Origin: Sympetrum striolatum
Lineage: Eukaryota; Arthropoda; Insecta; Odonata; Libellulidae
Assembly: GCA_947579665.1 (NCBI GenBank)
Contig: OX388350.1
Location: 86,571,152-86,635,151 of the forward strand
Direction: 5' to 3'
DNA: 64,000 bases
Below are positions 12,951 through 23,990 of this stretch, one piece after another; within the stretch, counting starts at the first letter, position 1, and every line of letters begins with the position of its first letter. The position numbers were made by a program, and so were the translations under genes. The notes under the pieces are model-generated. The model was not told where the DNA came from. It saw only the letters and a program-made list of their open reading frames with translations, and did no database searches.

Positions 12951-13090
12951 AGATGAAATCTTGCCAATTGAAATGAACTGAAATCGGGTGATTCCTAGAA
13001 GGTCATTCATAAGAGACTTTCCTCACCATTCAGAACTGACAACAGCGCAAGCACAAAACGCTGACAAAGACGACTTTGACTTACTTTTCG

Positions 13091-13648
13091 AACCAAAATT
13101 TTATTTAACAGCAGGTATGTGAAGACATGAATAGCAATTTTTGTGTGCGTGACTCACAATAAAAATTATCTTAAAATTGGAATAGGCTACTAATGCCATT
13201 GGAGCGCCATGTATTGAATATAAGTAATTATTCTTCATCTTTATACTTTTATATGCAACATTTTGATGCATATGATATTATAGCAAGTCAATTGTAATAC
13301 ATCTTTATCTTCAATTCTAAACTCCTTTACTCGTATTAAGAGAAAAGTTGAATCTAGGCTGAAAGAACTTGATGAATTCTGGAAAAGGGAGTAAATTTGC
13401 GGAAGGCCTGAACGGTATAATGCGACCCCCTTCTACTTCGACTGATCCGATAATGATCGTGAAATAAAAAAATATTTTTGAAGGAAAGTCACATGAGAAA
13501 TCATTCTTACTGCGAACGATACAAAATTTAAAAAAGCAGCCCGTATGCCCTCTTAATTAATGGGCGTTATTGAATTACCAGCCCCTTGGCTTCTAATTCA
13601 ACAATTTCTGTGTATCTCACTTAATGAAAAAGTGCTTTTATATATTGT
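13091..13648. other. Non-coding stretch after the Helitron fragment
   Basis: AT-rich with no recognisable gene. It may include the missing right part of the Helitron, but I cannot identify an end. A run at 13350-13440 is slightly GC-richer without any frame of note. Confidence 0.4.
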
Positions 13649-13720
13649 CTCCCACCGGGATTTGAACCCGGGACCGCTTTCACCAAAGGCAAACGCGCTG
13701 TCCGCATGACTATCCGATAG
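13649..13720 (-). repeat. tRNA-derived repeat (SINE head or tRNA pseudogene), copy 1
   Basis: Read on the minus strand, the sequence ends GGTCCCGGGTTCAAATCCC followed by GGTGGGAG. This is a perfect T-arm and B-box (GGTTCAAATCC) plus a 3' acceptor strand. The D-arm does not fold properly and the 5' acceptor strand no longer pairs well, so it is probably not a working tRNA gene. A close copy lies at 49444-49517, in unrelated flanks. Confidence 0.7.
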
Positions 13721-14930
13721 TCTGATTCAAGCTTGAGTAGAAAATTAGTTTAAACGACTGGCCTTTAAGCACCCAAGCACACGCCAAAAAGCGATTTGTA
13801 GAGTATTAATGTTGATATGATTGCAAGAGTTGAAACCATTATCGTTTCAAAATAACATTTCCTGTGGTTAGTTAAAGTTAATCTTTAATTTTTTATACAT
13901 TCAAAATGTTCAAAATTTAATTTTTTTTATACATTCAAAAAATGACTAATTGCCCAGAAAAATGAAAATACCCAATTATTTTGGCTTCCATAAGAACAAG
14001 ATTAATATTTGATTCTTCATTTGAAATGATTCACAGACAATATCCTCCATAATCCGCTATCCTAAATTACATTCTCTTTTAATGCTACGTAGTGCATATC
14101 TTAACTCAGGAGCTCCTATCATCCCATGTACCACGTCAGCTGTGACGCATCGAAAAAGATGAAAATCAATCGGTGACAGGACGCACCGAGAAGGGACCAA
14201 AAATGTACGCTTCGACGTTCACCGGACAATCAGACGAATCTCGAAATTGGCGAGATTGGCGCTCCGCTTCCTTCACAGTCATGGGAGTCTTTCTTCACCG
14301 GAATGCCTCCAATCAGCAGAATAAGAAGCTATTGGACCGCACTGGAATGGTGCATTACCTTTATCCAAATAGATCTCGAAATAATGCGAACAATACGGGA
14401 TCCTAAAGGTATAAGCACAGCACATAAAATTGCTAAAAAAGGGCCAACAAATTGTTTTATGGTAAACAAGAGTGTATATATACATAATATACATAGTAAT
14501 TTATCAGGTATCTATAAGATATGATACTGGGAGCCGTGCATTGATATTTATACGCATTTACAAGTCACAGAATGTCAAATTTAACTAATATTTACTGAAA
14601 TTATACTGGAGTATATATTTCTTACCTACTTTTTGGAGATACATTCAAATTCGATGCGATAGAGAAGCTGTGGAAGGTAACTCATGAAACAAATGTCCAT
14701 GCAGTACTAAAATAAAATCCTCCATCTTTTCGGTTTTTGCTATAGATACCTAAAACTTATGAACATTAGCTATAGAATGGTATATACCTATGTTTTTCGA
14801 CCACTTTGTGTAAGGAAAGCTCTTGATAAAAAGACATCAAAATGTAGATCACCTTATACCACGTAATTGCTTGATGTTTATGAAGATGTGATATTTGAAG
14901 CTGTTTATGATCTCTAGCTTTATTTGGAGA
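13721..14930. other. Non-coding stretch upstream of the LINE
   Basis: No recognisable gene. The frame at 14173-14406 (plus) lies in GC-richer DNA but overlaps frames on both strands and has no motif. The 5' region of the downstream LINE may begin near 14935, where GC content rises. Confidence 0.4.
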
Positions 14931-15301
14931 CTGGTGTGTTTTTTGGCAGCGCGATCGAATCCGGACGTCCCGAATTTAGTTATCGTTTAGGCAATCTTGT
15001 ATTTAGTTAGCGATTATTATTATGATATATTCCGGTTGTTTGTTCATTATACGTCCGAGGCTGGGGAGAAGGTAGAGGGTCGGGTTTTCAGGGATGTGGG
15101 TGTTTTTTTAGGTTAGACTGCAACACTAGGTTAACGATAAATAAGGTTTCGGGTTTCAATTCTGAGATTAACACCCACAGTAATGGGCAAGGGGATAGGT
15201 GCGAGCTTAGAACAAACAAATGAGCTAATAATTGCGTAAGGAAATAGGAACTTGCCTCTGGTAACTCAACATTTAACAAGAGAATAATCTTCAAGAGCAA
15301 T

Positions 15302-16147
15302 ATGAGAGATTTAGAAATCTTATTCGTGAATTACAGAAATAAACGTAAAAAGCAGAATAAATTCCTTAATAATATGAGAAGCACTAGTGCGGATATCGTG
15401 ATAGGAACCGAGGGTTAATTAAGCGAAGATATTTCATCAGGTGATATATTTCCTCCAGATTATATTGTTTATCATAAATATCGTCTCTGTAGAATGGACG
15501 GTGGGATGTTTATCGCTGTAAAGGATTCTATAAAGAGGCAGTGCGTTGACTTCTTAGAGAACGATACATGCAAAATGGTAAGGTGCTCGGTTCTTGGACG
15601 GAATGGAAAGAAGGTATTCTTTTATTCGTTTTATCGGTCTCGGGATGGCGACATCGGATGTATAGATGAAGTAGCTGATACGTTAGAGAATATTCGGAAG
15701 AAAGCGAAGGATTCTGTAATAGTTGTAGGAAAGGATTTTAACCTTCCCCATATTGATTGGGAGAATTTATCGGGTTCGTACTCCGGTAGGGAGAAGACTA
15801 TATCACAGACACTGATAGATACGTTTTCGCTTCACGCCTTAGATCAACTCAATAAGAAGGTTACGAGGACAATTCGCAAAGGTAAAGGTAGTGTACTTGA
15901 TTTATTAGCCACTTGGTATTCTCACTTTTTCGATCTTAATATAATTGCCGGAATTACAGGCCACAATATCATAACTGCAGTTATGCTAGCGGAAATAGTA
16001 AAATCCCTCAAGCCGCCGCGGCAGGTTTATATGTTTCGCAAAGCGAGATTTTCAGAACTCAGGAATTATATCAATGCGAAGAGGGAAGACTTCTGTTGTT
16101 TTTTCACTGGTAATACTATTGAGGATAGCTGGATGGAATTTCTCTGA
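15302..16147 (+). pseudogene. LINE endonuclease domain, broken
   Basis: The frame from ATG 15302 shows the endonuclease core: a stretch around SADIVIGTEG (normally ending in ES), then FPPDYIVYHKYR, the catalytic-type GKDFNLPHIDW, and VLDLLATW...GITGHN, where families usually have SDH. An in-frame TAA at 15416-15418 sits where a tryptophan is typical (just before LSEDISSGD). The DFNLPHIDW block is characteristic of the APE-type endonucleases that nick target DNA to prime reverse transcription. Loss of the ES and SDH residues and the stop show the domain is not functional. Confidence 0.8.
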
Positions 16148-16163
16148 ACATTAAGAGATATAG

Positions 16164-17715
16164 ATGGATTACTATACTAGATTTGTCCCAATTAAAACAG
16201 TTTTGGAATGTAAGGACCCGCGTTGGATGAAACCTAAGTTGCGAGCGTTGCATAGGAAGCGAAGGATTTTACACGCACGGATGAAGAAGCTAGAGAAAAT
16301 CGGAGTAGACTGTGATCTTGAGCGGCAAAAATATGCGGATGTGCGAAGATTGGTTAAAGATGAATTGCAGAGTGAATTTCAGGAATATAGATTTATAACC
16401 CTCCTAGAGTCTTTTGAAGGCGACCAGAAGGAATTTTGGTCATATGTCCGTGAATCTCGAGGAGGTCAGTCTTCAGTACCCAGCTTTGTTAATGAAGTGG
16501 GATTAGCGATTACTGAGTCTGTAGGAAAAGCGTCTCTTATTAATGGACACCACCAGGAAAGCTTTACTTTAGACGATGGACGCACGAACGATTTTTTTTT
16601 TGCGTGTTGATTTAAAGATTGAACCAATCGAGTTGTCGGTGGATGGAATAGGGAAGTTGTTGCTACAAGTAGACAAGAAAAAAGCGCCAGGACCAGAAGG
16701 TATACCATCACTCGTCATTCAAACTCTGGAAAATGAGCTTGCTCTCCTTCTTTACGTATTCTAAAAGAAAACCTTGGACGAAGGCGTTGTACCAATGTCG
16801 TGGAGAAGAGTGCATATCACTCCGATTCCTAAGAAAGGACGTTCCTCGAAACCGGAAGATTACCGTCCGATATCTTTAACGTCAATATTTTGTAAGACTA
16901 TCGAGCAAATGATAGCGAGTCCAATAATGAGTCTCCTAAGTGATAAGGGGGCAATTAGTCGATGTCAAGACGGTTTTCGTAAACGTAGGTCATGTGATAC
17001 CCAGTTAGCCCTATTTCTCAACGATGTAGTTAAAGCAGCTGATAAAGGTATAAGATCAGACACCATATTTCCAGATTTTAGAAAAGCTTTCGATCGAGTA
17101 TCACATGTAAAATTAATTCATAAGTTGATTGCTAACGGGATTAACGGAAAAGTTGTTGAATGGATAAAGTAAATTCTCGGAGAAAGATCGCAACAAGTTC
17201 CGTTGGACGGAATTTTATCTGATGCGGTTTGCGTCACATCCGGTGTACCGCAGGGAAGTGTATTAGCACCAATTTTATTCCTGATTTATATTAATGATGC
17301 TGTGGATAATGTTAAATGCAAGGTTAGGTTATTCGCTGATGATACTGTTGCGTATAGAGAGATCGTAACTCGATATGACACTGGTTGTTTGCAGAACGAT
17401 CTGAATATGATTTCGGGTTGGTGTAGTGATTGGCTGCTCGAGCTGAATGTAAAGAAGTGCGATGCTATTACTTGCACGCGGTTCACTAACGTAACCTCCG
17501 TACCTTATAGAATTTCAGGAAATCCCTTGGAGCTCGTGATGCATCATAAATACCTAGGAATTACGCTCAGCACTAATGTTTCTTTCAAAGAGCATATTCG
17601 AAGCGTGATAGGAAAAGCGAGTGGGATGCAAAGGTTAGCCAGTAGAATTCTTAGGGGATGCTCATCTAAAGTAAAAATAAATAGCGTATTTTCCCCTGAT
17701 TCGACCTCTATTTGA
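16164..17715 (+). pseudogene. LINE linker and reverse transcriptase, broken
   Basis: The linker (16164-16610) has the basic WMKPKLRALHRKRR and the FWSYVRESR blocks typical of the segment between nuclease and polymerase. A frameshift at the T-run near 16590 leads into the polymerase: KKAPGPEGIPSLV, ITPIPKKGR, EDYRPISLTSIFCKTIEQMI, DGFRKRRSCDTQL, FPDFRKAFDRVSHVKLI, VTSGVPQGSVLAPILFLIYI and the catalytic VRLFADDTVAY (17326-17358). Stops interrupt the frame at 16761-16763 and 17170-17172. The YRPISLTS, GVPQGSVLAP and FADD motifs make the identification secure; the clade (CR1/L2 versus Jockey) is less certain. Confidence 0.88.
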
Positions 17716-17762
17716 GTATTGAAGTGCGATTTGAGGTTCTCACGAAGTAGGATTAATTTCCG

Positions 17763-18060
17763 ATGGTTCAACGTAGAGCAGCAAGATTCGCCAAGGGAGA
17801 TTTTAGATTTGACAGCAGTGTTTCAGCTATGTTAGAATCCCTCAGCAACTCCCTTAGTGATAGAATGCTTGAACATCGACGGAAGCTTTTTGATAAATTT
17901 ATCACTACCGATTTCGGGGTTGAGATAACTGATATTCTTGTCCCAGTTATAAACTTTCACGATCCTCGGGAGAAAACAAAAAAGCGATACAGGGAAGCAG
18001 TTGCCAGGACAGATAGTTAGTTACTTATGGCCGTTATTCCCGCGAAGTATTAGAGAAGCT
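17763..18060 (+). pseudogene. LINE C-terminal region, frameshifted
   Basis: The frame VQRRAARFAKGDFRFDSSVS follows a shift after 17715. This block and the later FPRSIRE (18031-18055, in yet another frame) are the usual tail of CR1/L2-type polymerases. The C-terminus is therefore spread over at least two frames. Confidence 0.8.
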
Positions 18061-18136
18061 AAAAGCTCTTCAGGTAAGACCTTTCGGTGTAATTTCGGTG
18101 TCTTGCACCCCCTGCCACGCGCCACTGGCCGATTAC

Positions 18137-18215
18137 AGTTAGTTAGTCAGTTAGTTAGTCTGACCCTTTATTGGCGAGGTTAGGCCCAGGTGGGCCTCTC
18201 TTCCACCTAACCTCG
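18137..18215 (+). repeat. LINE 3' end: short tandem repeat and compound hairpin
   Basis: Two copies of CAGTTAGTTAGT (18137-18160) precede a hairpin in which CGAGGTTAGG (18175-18184) pairs perfectly with CCTAACCTCG (18206-18215). An inner stem, AGGCCCA with TGGGCCT, sits inside it. Structured 3' ends are commonly what a LINE's reverse transcriptase recognises, so this may be the recognition hairpin of this family. Confidence 0.7.
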
Positions 18216-18230
18216 TATGTCGTTACATTT

Positions 18231-19260
18231 AAAAAAACTCAACTTATTAAAAAAAATACAAAAAAAGAGAAGGGTGTGGGAAAAAATCTATGCAACTGAA
18301 GGATGACTAAGAAAAAACCCACGTTGCGGGAAAACACCCACAAAGAAGGGGGGTGAAAAAAACCCGCGAAAACACAGTAATAGAAATAAATACAATAATA
18401 CACAAACATAGATATATGAAAAGTGAAAAAGATTATATATGAACAATTGTTTGAGAAAGTAAATTTAACAAAATGTATAGAAGACCTAATTGATAGTTAG
18501 TTATAATAAAAGTTTAAAGCTATAATAAACTAAATAATCTAATATTCTATAACCTACAATATAGTATATTAAAAATTTTATAAAATTTCTTAAGCCGGAG
18601 GCATTTGTCAATAGATGTTTTCATGGACTGTCTTGAAGTACTTGTCATTATATAGGTAATTCCTGTTAAATGGAGGTGCCTGTAAAAAAGAAAAGGAAAG
18701 AGGATACGGTAGATGAGAAGTATTCAAAGATTAACAAAGTAATAAGTGAATCAAGTAGTATCCGTGCTCTAGTGTAAGAAATTTACCGGTAGGTGTTGGA
18801 ATGATGTCAGGTGCTAAAAGGATAATTGATGCTCAGAATTGAATAGTCTATCAGTGATATCACGCTTGAAAGTGGGGAAAGATGATTGCGCTGATTTAGA
18901 ATGGGTATATGCATTCCAGTATTTTGCTCCAAGTACTAGAAACGTTTTACTGCATATATCTGTTTTATGAACTGGTATCGAGAGTTTGCCGGAGGGACGA
19001 GTTCCTAGTAGTTTTGAATTGTTAAGATTAGTAAAATAGTTAATAAAGTAACTGGGACAACTTTTATTAAGAACTTTGTGAACGAGGTTAAGGGTATGTA
19101 GTTTTCTTCTTGAGTGAAGACTTAGCCATTTCAATTCTTTGAATAGTGGGGTCACGTGATCCGATTTTTTGGCATTGAAGATGAACTTGATAGCATGATT
19201 AAATGCTCTGTCCAACTTTCCATTGTAGCAGACCGTGAATAAGTGGATAATTTTCTTATT
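18231..19260 (-). mobile_element. 5'-truncated LINE, second family (reference copy of the 3' tail)
   Basis: A minus-strand element whose coding remnant (18814 to about 19250) is the extreme C-terminus of a LINE polymerase, followed by about 580 bp of AT-rich 3' UTR. The UTR ends in a tail motif at 18325-18370 (minus strand: CGGGTTTTTTTCACCCCCC then TTCTTTGTGGGTGTTTTCCC). The same tail recurs at 31052-31095, 38068-38113 and 63951-64000. Truncation at the 5' side near 19260 is typical of incomplete target-primed reverse transcription. Confidence 0.75.
18814..19250 (-). pseudogene. LINE reverse transcriptase, C-terminal fragment
   Basis: The open frame includes YNGKLDRAFNHAIKFIFNAK, then LHSRRKLHTLNLVHKVL, CPSYFINYF, LGTRPSGKLSIPVHKTD and AKYWNAYTHSKSAQSSFPTF. 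This is the conserved end of CR1/Jockey-type polymerases (R-x-x-H-x-L, P-x-Y-L/F, T/R-S-x-x-x-L-x-I-P, W-N-x-x-P, S-x-x-x-F-K). It has no in-frame stop before its natural end, so this copy is younger than the plus-strand LINE next to it. The catalytic domain is absent. Confidence 0.8.
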
Positions 19261-19261
19261 T

Positions 19262-22200
19262 TCGCTTAAATTACGAGAGTAGATATGAAAATAAAACTAT
19301 TTTAATAGGTGAATTAGTTTCAGGAAACTACGAGAAGGTCACATTTATTGAGTGCTTATGAACTTGAAATGAACAAAGTCCTCAGTAGAGACCTCCAATG
19401 TCTGGAAAAAAGATGCGAGTTGCGTAGACGCCGATAGCAGCATGTGGACCCTTAAAACTACTCATGCACCCACATCATTTTGTGGTAATTTACCGAATTG
19501 TAACAATTCCAAAGCCAAATCGAAGCAGTCGAAATAATATAAGAGATTGCATATGTTTCCCAATTTTAAAAAATCCAGTTTTAATTCTCGCTATATTTCA
19601 AGGAAGGAAGTCTGGAGATAATTCGCTCGAAATATCGTTTCCAAATTCGAACACGTCTCACCCACGTGCTTTAGCGACTGCTGTTGGAGACGACAGACTC
19701 AGAGGAACGACCCCTCTAATTCTCTCTGATGTATTTGTATACATCGTGAAGATACTCCTTGCATCAAGAGCTTTATCTGCTCCGTTTACAGTCTTATAAA
19801 AAGAAACTCTCTCTCGGATCAGTTAAGCTCTTGCTCGTATTTTAGCACGGTTTCCAAAGATGGGTGGAAATTGGAGTTCCATTCTTCTGTAAACGACATT
19901 AATATCTAGCAAATATCGACAAGTATTAGCAATATTAGAAGGTATGTTATAATAAATACTAGGCCATCTGAGCCTCTTCAAAAGAAATCCCTGATCGATT
20001 AATGTAAATTGCAGCGAAAGCAAAGGTGCTATGGGGTGCTTGATATTCGGTTCTGAAAGTTTGTGATAGATTATAAACTTTGGAGTTCTTTTAATTGCAA
20101 TTTCATCATCGAAATATGTGTAATCAGTTAGATATAAAAGTTAGGCAGATGTAACAATATTGTATTTTAGAGTTTGTTTCTCGTCTATTCTCGCATACAT
20201 CACTCATCATATACCCTAATTCCTAAGCTTCTAGGTCAAGCTTCATATAATTAATCACGTTAACATGAAATTTTAAACTAATAATATAAATTTAGAGCAG
20301 GAGAGTGAACGTGAGACCCTGAAAATTATTCAGCAACAGAAGTCTATTATGAGTATTTTATAGTATATACACCATAATCTCTTTGGCTGAAAATCGCAAG
20401 AGCACGAATGTGAAGATATTATAAAAATATATAAATATAGTGGCACAACGTACAAAATGATTTCAAGGATAATATGGAGGAAGTGTGAAGGAGCAAAGCT
20501 AAACGAAGAGCTATGAAATTCGAACTGAAGCAGGGCAAAGAGCAAATTATCTTGGCTAAACAATGAGTACATATCAATGGAAGCAAGCTCACCAATATAT
20601 AAACCCATGTCTTTCCTCGAATGAGTCGTTTATCAAACAGGTTGATATAGGTAATAACAATTGAGTAACTGGAGTGAAACTTTTTATAGACTGGCTAACG
20701 TCCGACGTAGCTTATAATTTGTGTTTTAAAAGACCATATGACATAAGAGAAGTAGTGATAAATTTGAAGAAAAATTTACTTATCAGTTCTTAACTCTCAT
20801 AAAATTAATAATATTTTGTACTTCAGAAAATAATTGCTTATGATCTACATAATCTTACAATTAAAAAAACTGAACCAATTCTGAATAAATCGGTAGCAAG
20901 GGAAACAAAGTAAAATTATTTTGCTAGAAAATTAAGGACGAAAATTTTATAACTTTTGCATCGATATGATAAAGTATCGTAAGAAATTATTTAAGTACGA
21001 AAATTCAAATAAAATTCACCATTTTAGAATTATTAAAATCCTTGTCTATATAATAGTTTGTGACAAAGCGTTTCTCAACACTTTGGAACATTTCAGCCCC
21101 TCATAATAAGTTTCCATGAATATTCCATTGAGTATCAAAGTAAATATGCAGAAGTATGCGGTTAGAACATACGTTTGGACAGTATAATTTGGCAGAAGAG
21201 TTCAATTATACAAATTGAAGGAGTTCTGAGTCATTTTCTTCCGGGAAACTATTTTACTCTGATAAAATACGTATTTTGCATACGATAAAGGTATTATCTC
21301 GTAGCACAGATGGAATTAAAACTTCAGCGGTCTTTTCTAAAATAGACAAATAATGCTCGAATAATCTAAGTGAAGATGCGTATATTTTTAAGTATAGCGA
21401 GTCTTATGCTAATTTATGGCATAAGCTCGCGCGTAGAACATCCGCATACTAAGCACAGCATCAATTATTCCGTGCGCAAATGTAAACTGGACGGGACCTT
21501 TGATCAACGGTCCATAGGGGAGAAAATTGAAAAGGAAGGTGAAGAGATGAAAATAGAAGCAGGAGGAGACAAGAAATGCAGGGGGATGCTTTGTGATGGT
21601 CCAGATCCTCATCACACGAGATCAGCAGGATTCTGTTTACCTTCTCAGCATCTCCCATAACCCTGAAAAAGGGTCCAGCGACCACCCTTTGGTGTTGATA
21701 AACACTCCCTCCGAACTCATCCGCAACCGATGCAAACATCACGGGGACTCTGAAAGGAGCTCTCGAGATATTCAAAAAGGGAGGATGTGGAAGGACCAAA
21801 AAGCGACGGCAAACAAAAGAAACACGTCCAACTTCCACTCCGAAGAATTTCCAATCCTTTATAATTTTGCATTTTCTACTGGTAACAATTGAGGAGCCCA
21901 TCACTGACGTAACGCTCGCCTTGTTACTTTCCGTCATCTCTTTACAGAATCTCGTGGATTTCGCGAAAAGAAAATGTGCACGTAAAGCGATTCGGATGCT
22001 TGCAACTAGTCCGGAGGAAGAAAATTATTTTGAGATTTCGGACGCGTGGTCGGACAGAACACTTTGTTTGCATCGGAGAAACGTTTAGGCGCGTAGGGTT
22101 TTGCATGGTTCCTTGGAAGACATTGCTGTTCCGGATATGGCGTTATATTGCACGAAGTATACACGACCATCAACCTACTTTATTTCGGCCAAAAGTAGGA

Positions 22201-23799
22201 TTGTAAATTCGAGTGCGATTCGTTTTACAACCGTTTTCATCATTTTACGATGTTTTATATTTCTTTTTTACCCATTGCTCTCCAGGACACTCTTATTGTT
22301 TTCATTAATTATTGGAATTATATTTCGTTTATTTATATTTCTTATTTATTAAAGTATAATGGTAATCAGTATCATCAACCATAATCTTTGCACACTTTCC
22401 AACTCTGCCACCTGGTATTCAACCAATATGTAGCGTTAAGTGCATTGATAGTAACAATGGTAATAAAATTTATTGTTATAGTAGATTGAATGTCTTTCCT
22501 TAGTAAAATGCAGAATTACATACTTACAAATGATTGATTTCATAATAATGTTTTATATTGCACTGTGAACTCTTATATCTCCAGAACTCATTTATTGCTG
22601 TCCTTTTCAATCCATTAAAAATTTAAGATTTTATTCTTTATGCGTCCTGGCTGGAGTAAATTTGTTTCTAATTTTGCAAGATGTGAAGAATGGCAATTTC
22701 AATCTAAAGGAAAGAATGAAATTTACGCTTAAATAAATGAATGCAGAGAGAATATTAAAAGAAACAGATTTTTGAGAGAAATATTTAAATAGATAGGTCA
22801 AGAAAAATTTGGAATTGAAAATTTTCGACCGACTTTTGTACTTTCGGAGATCATAAGATTATTTATAATGATCTGCAAGTATTTATCCGTTCTGAATAAA
22901 TTGTGATATTTTGTTGCCTCACCATACCAGAGTTTCTCAATCAGATATGTAGAGAAGAGTAGTTTTCCTTTAAAGGCCATCCTTCGTGTACAACCATGAG
23001 TTGGTAAAATCGCTTTAGGTATGGGGATAGTGAATGCGAACCAAATTATCATCAATCAGTTAATGAAAATAGAGATAGCTCTATTCTTTAAGAGAATTTT
23101 TATTATGAGAATTTAATTACGAGAATTTCCCAATAACCGATCTCAAGGAAGATTAAATATGAACCTCGAACAGTGATTACCATAAATATCGCACCAATAG
23201 AGCTAAGTAAAAAAATGCGTGCTCTACACCGCATAAAAAGTTCCACGCAAAACCTTTACTGAGAAAAAAATTAAATAAAAAAAAGAGAAAGTCGAGCTTT
23301 CGTGGCTCGTTCACCGAGGAAGCAATTCGTTACCTAAATCCACTTCTTCAGCTCTCTTTGGAGTTTTCTGCATCGTTCCGCATTTTTCATTTCTCTCGAA
23401 TTCCTTCGCCATCTACTGGGAGAATTTCTCTTTTGAAAAATGTATATCCTCGGAGACCATCACAATCAGAAGGAAGCGGAGCGCAAAATGCAATCGGAGG
23501 TATCGAGAGATAAATTCGGAGAATGAAAGACATTGGTGCGGAGGAAACGCTGTGGAGTTGGTCGGAATACAAATCCATTGGGAGCAGAGAAGATATCAGA
23601 TGTGGAAATGATCCATACGAGGGAAAATGTGGCGGAGGACTTGAAGAGGCAAGGAGAGGTAAAAATACAAGAATAAGGAGTAGGAGGACAAATGAAATAA
23701 TTCTTAAACGTAATTGCGTCTGCAAATACAATTGATCTTATACACTGTGAGCATGCGCTTAAAGATGAAATAAAACCATAGATACTTTTTTAAGATTAT
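19262..23799. other. Long gene-poor stretch
   Basis: No recognisable gene. Open frames at 19464-19799 and in the 21370-22350 cluster (three plus-strand frames and two minus-strand frames overlapping) are the longest, but none has a motif and the mutual overlap argues against real coding. GC-richer patches are at 21420-22110 and 23320-23680. No splice-bounded exon stood out. Confidence 0.45.
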
Positions 23800-23990
23800 T
23801 TTGAACCGCAAACCCTCTACTTCATCCACTCAAAAGAGAGAATGAGGCTTACTGGGAGGGATGAGGAGTGAGGTAATTTCTCCTTATTTCCCCTCATCGA
23901 GTCACAATATTAGAACTGAAAAAATTGACATAATTAGTGAGCAATGAACCATCGAGAGGTATTTTCCCAACAAGGATCGACCAAAATGAA
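23800..23990 (+). repeat. Dispersed repeat 'GATGAGG', copy 1
   Basis: Contains TTCATCC, then GAGAGAATGAGGCTTACTGG, GGGATGAGGAGTGAGGTAAT, a CCTTATTT run and CATCGAGTCACAATATTAGAA. The same order of blocks occurs at 27380-27560 and, more weakly, at 60905-61025 and 35800-35920. There is no coding sequence. It may be an old SINE or a MITE fragment; the boundaries are approximate. Confidence 0.5.

Larger units (their letters stand above)
11267..13090 (+). mobile_element. Helitron-like element, left part, truncated or decayed
   Basis: The left end reads A|TCTATATATATAAAAATG and is followed by a (TGTC) run. This is the usual form of a Helitron 5' terminus: TC start, insertion after A, an AT-rich lead and a CTGT microsatellite. 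Positions 11325-11740 match two other copies in this window (45353-46010 and 46156-46640), sharing blocks such as AATTAAATTAGAA, GAGGCTATAAACAA and GCGATTGTTGAAT. About 1.2 kb downstream lies the start of a Helitron-type protein (12540-12950). I could not locate a CTRR 3' end with its hairpin, so the right boundary is approximate. The helicase and HUH nuclease parts are not visible. Confidence 0.65.
14935..18230 (+). mobile_element. Decayed non-LTR retrotransposon (CR1/Jockey-type LINE)
   Basis: A near full-length LINE with an apurinic-type endonuclease (15302-16147), a linker (16164-16610), a reverse transcriptase (about 16615-17715), a C-terminal region (17763-18060) and a structured 3' end (18137-18215). 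The order is standard for CR1, L2 and Jockey elements. No separate ORF1 is obvious; the GC-richer 14935-15300 may be its remnant or the 5' UTR. The reading frame is broken by at least three in-frame stops and several frameshifts, so the copy is dead. It lies tail to tail with a second LINE on the other strand. The 5' boundary is a guess. Confidence 0.8.

Noticed and set aside
12719..12967. Minus-strand frame opposite the Helitron fragment
   Set aside because: It is an antisense shadow of the plus-strand frame, with no motif.
19464..19799. 111-residue plus-strand frame just beyond the minus-strand LINE
   Set aside because: No recognisable motif and no splice signals; a length like this is expected by chance in 64 kb.
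21370..22350. Cluster of overlapping open frames on both strands, considered as a gene
   Set aside because: Five frames overlap without any dominating; no domain, no clear splice sites. Composition explains it.
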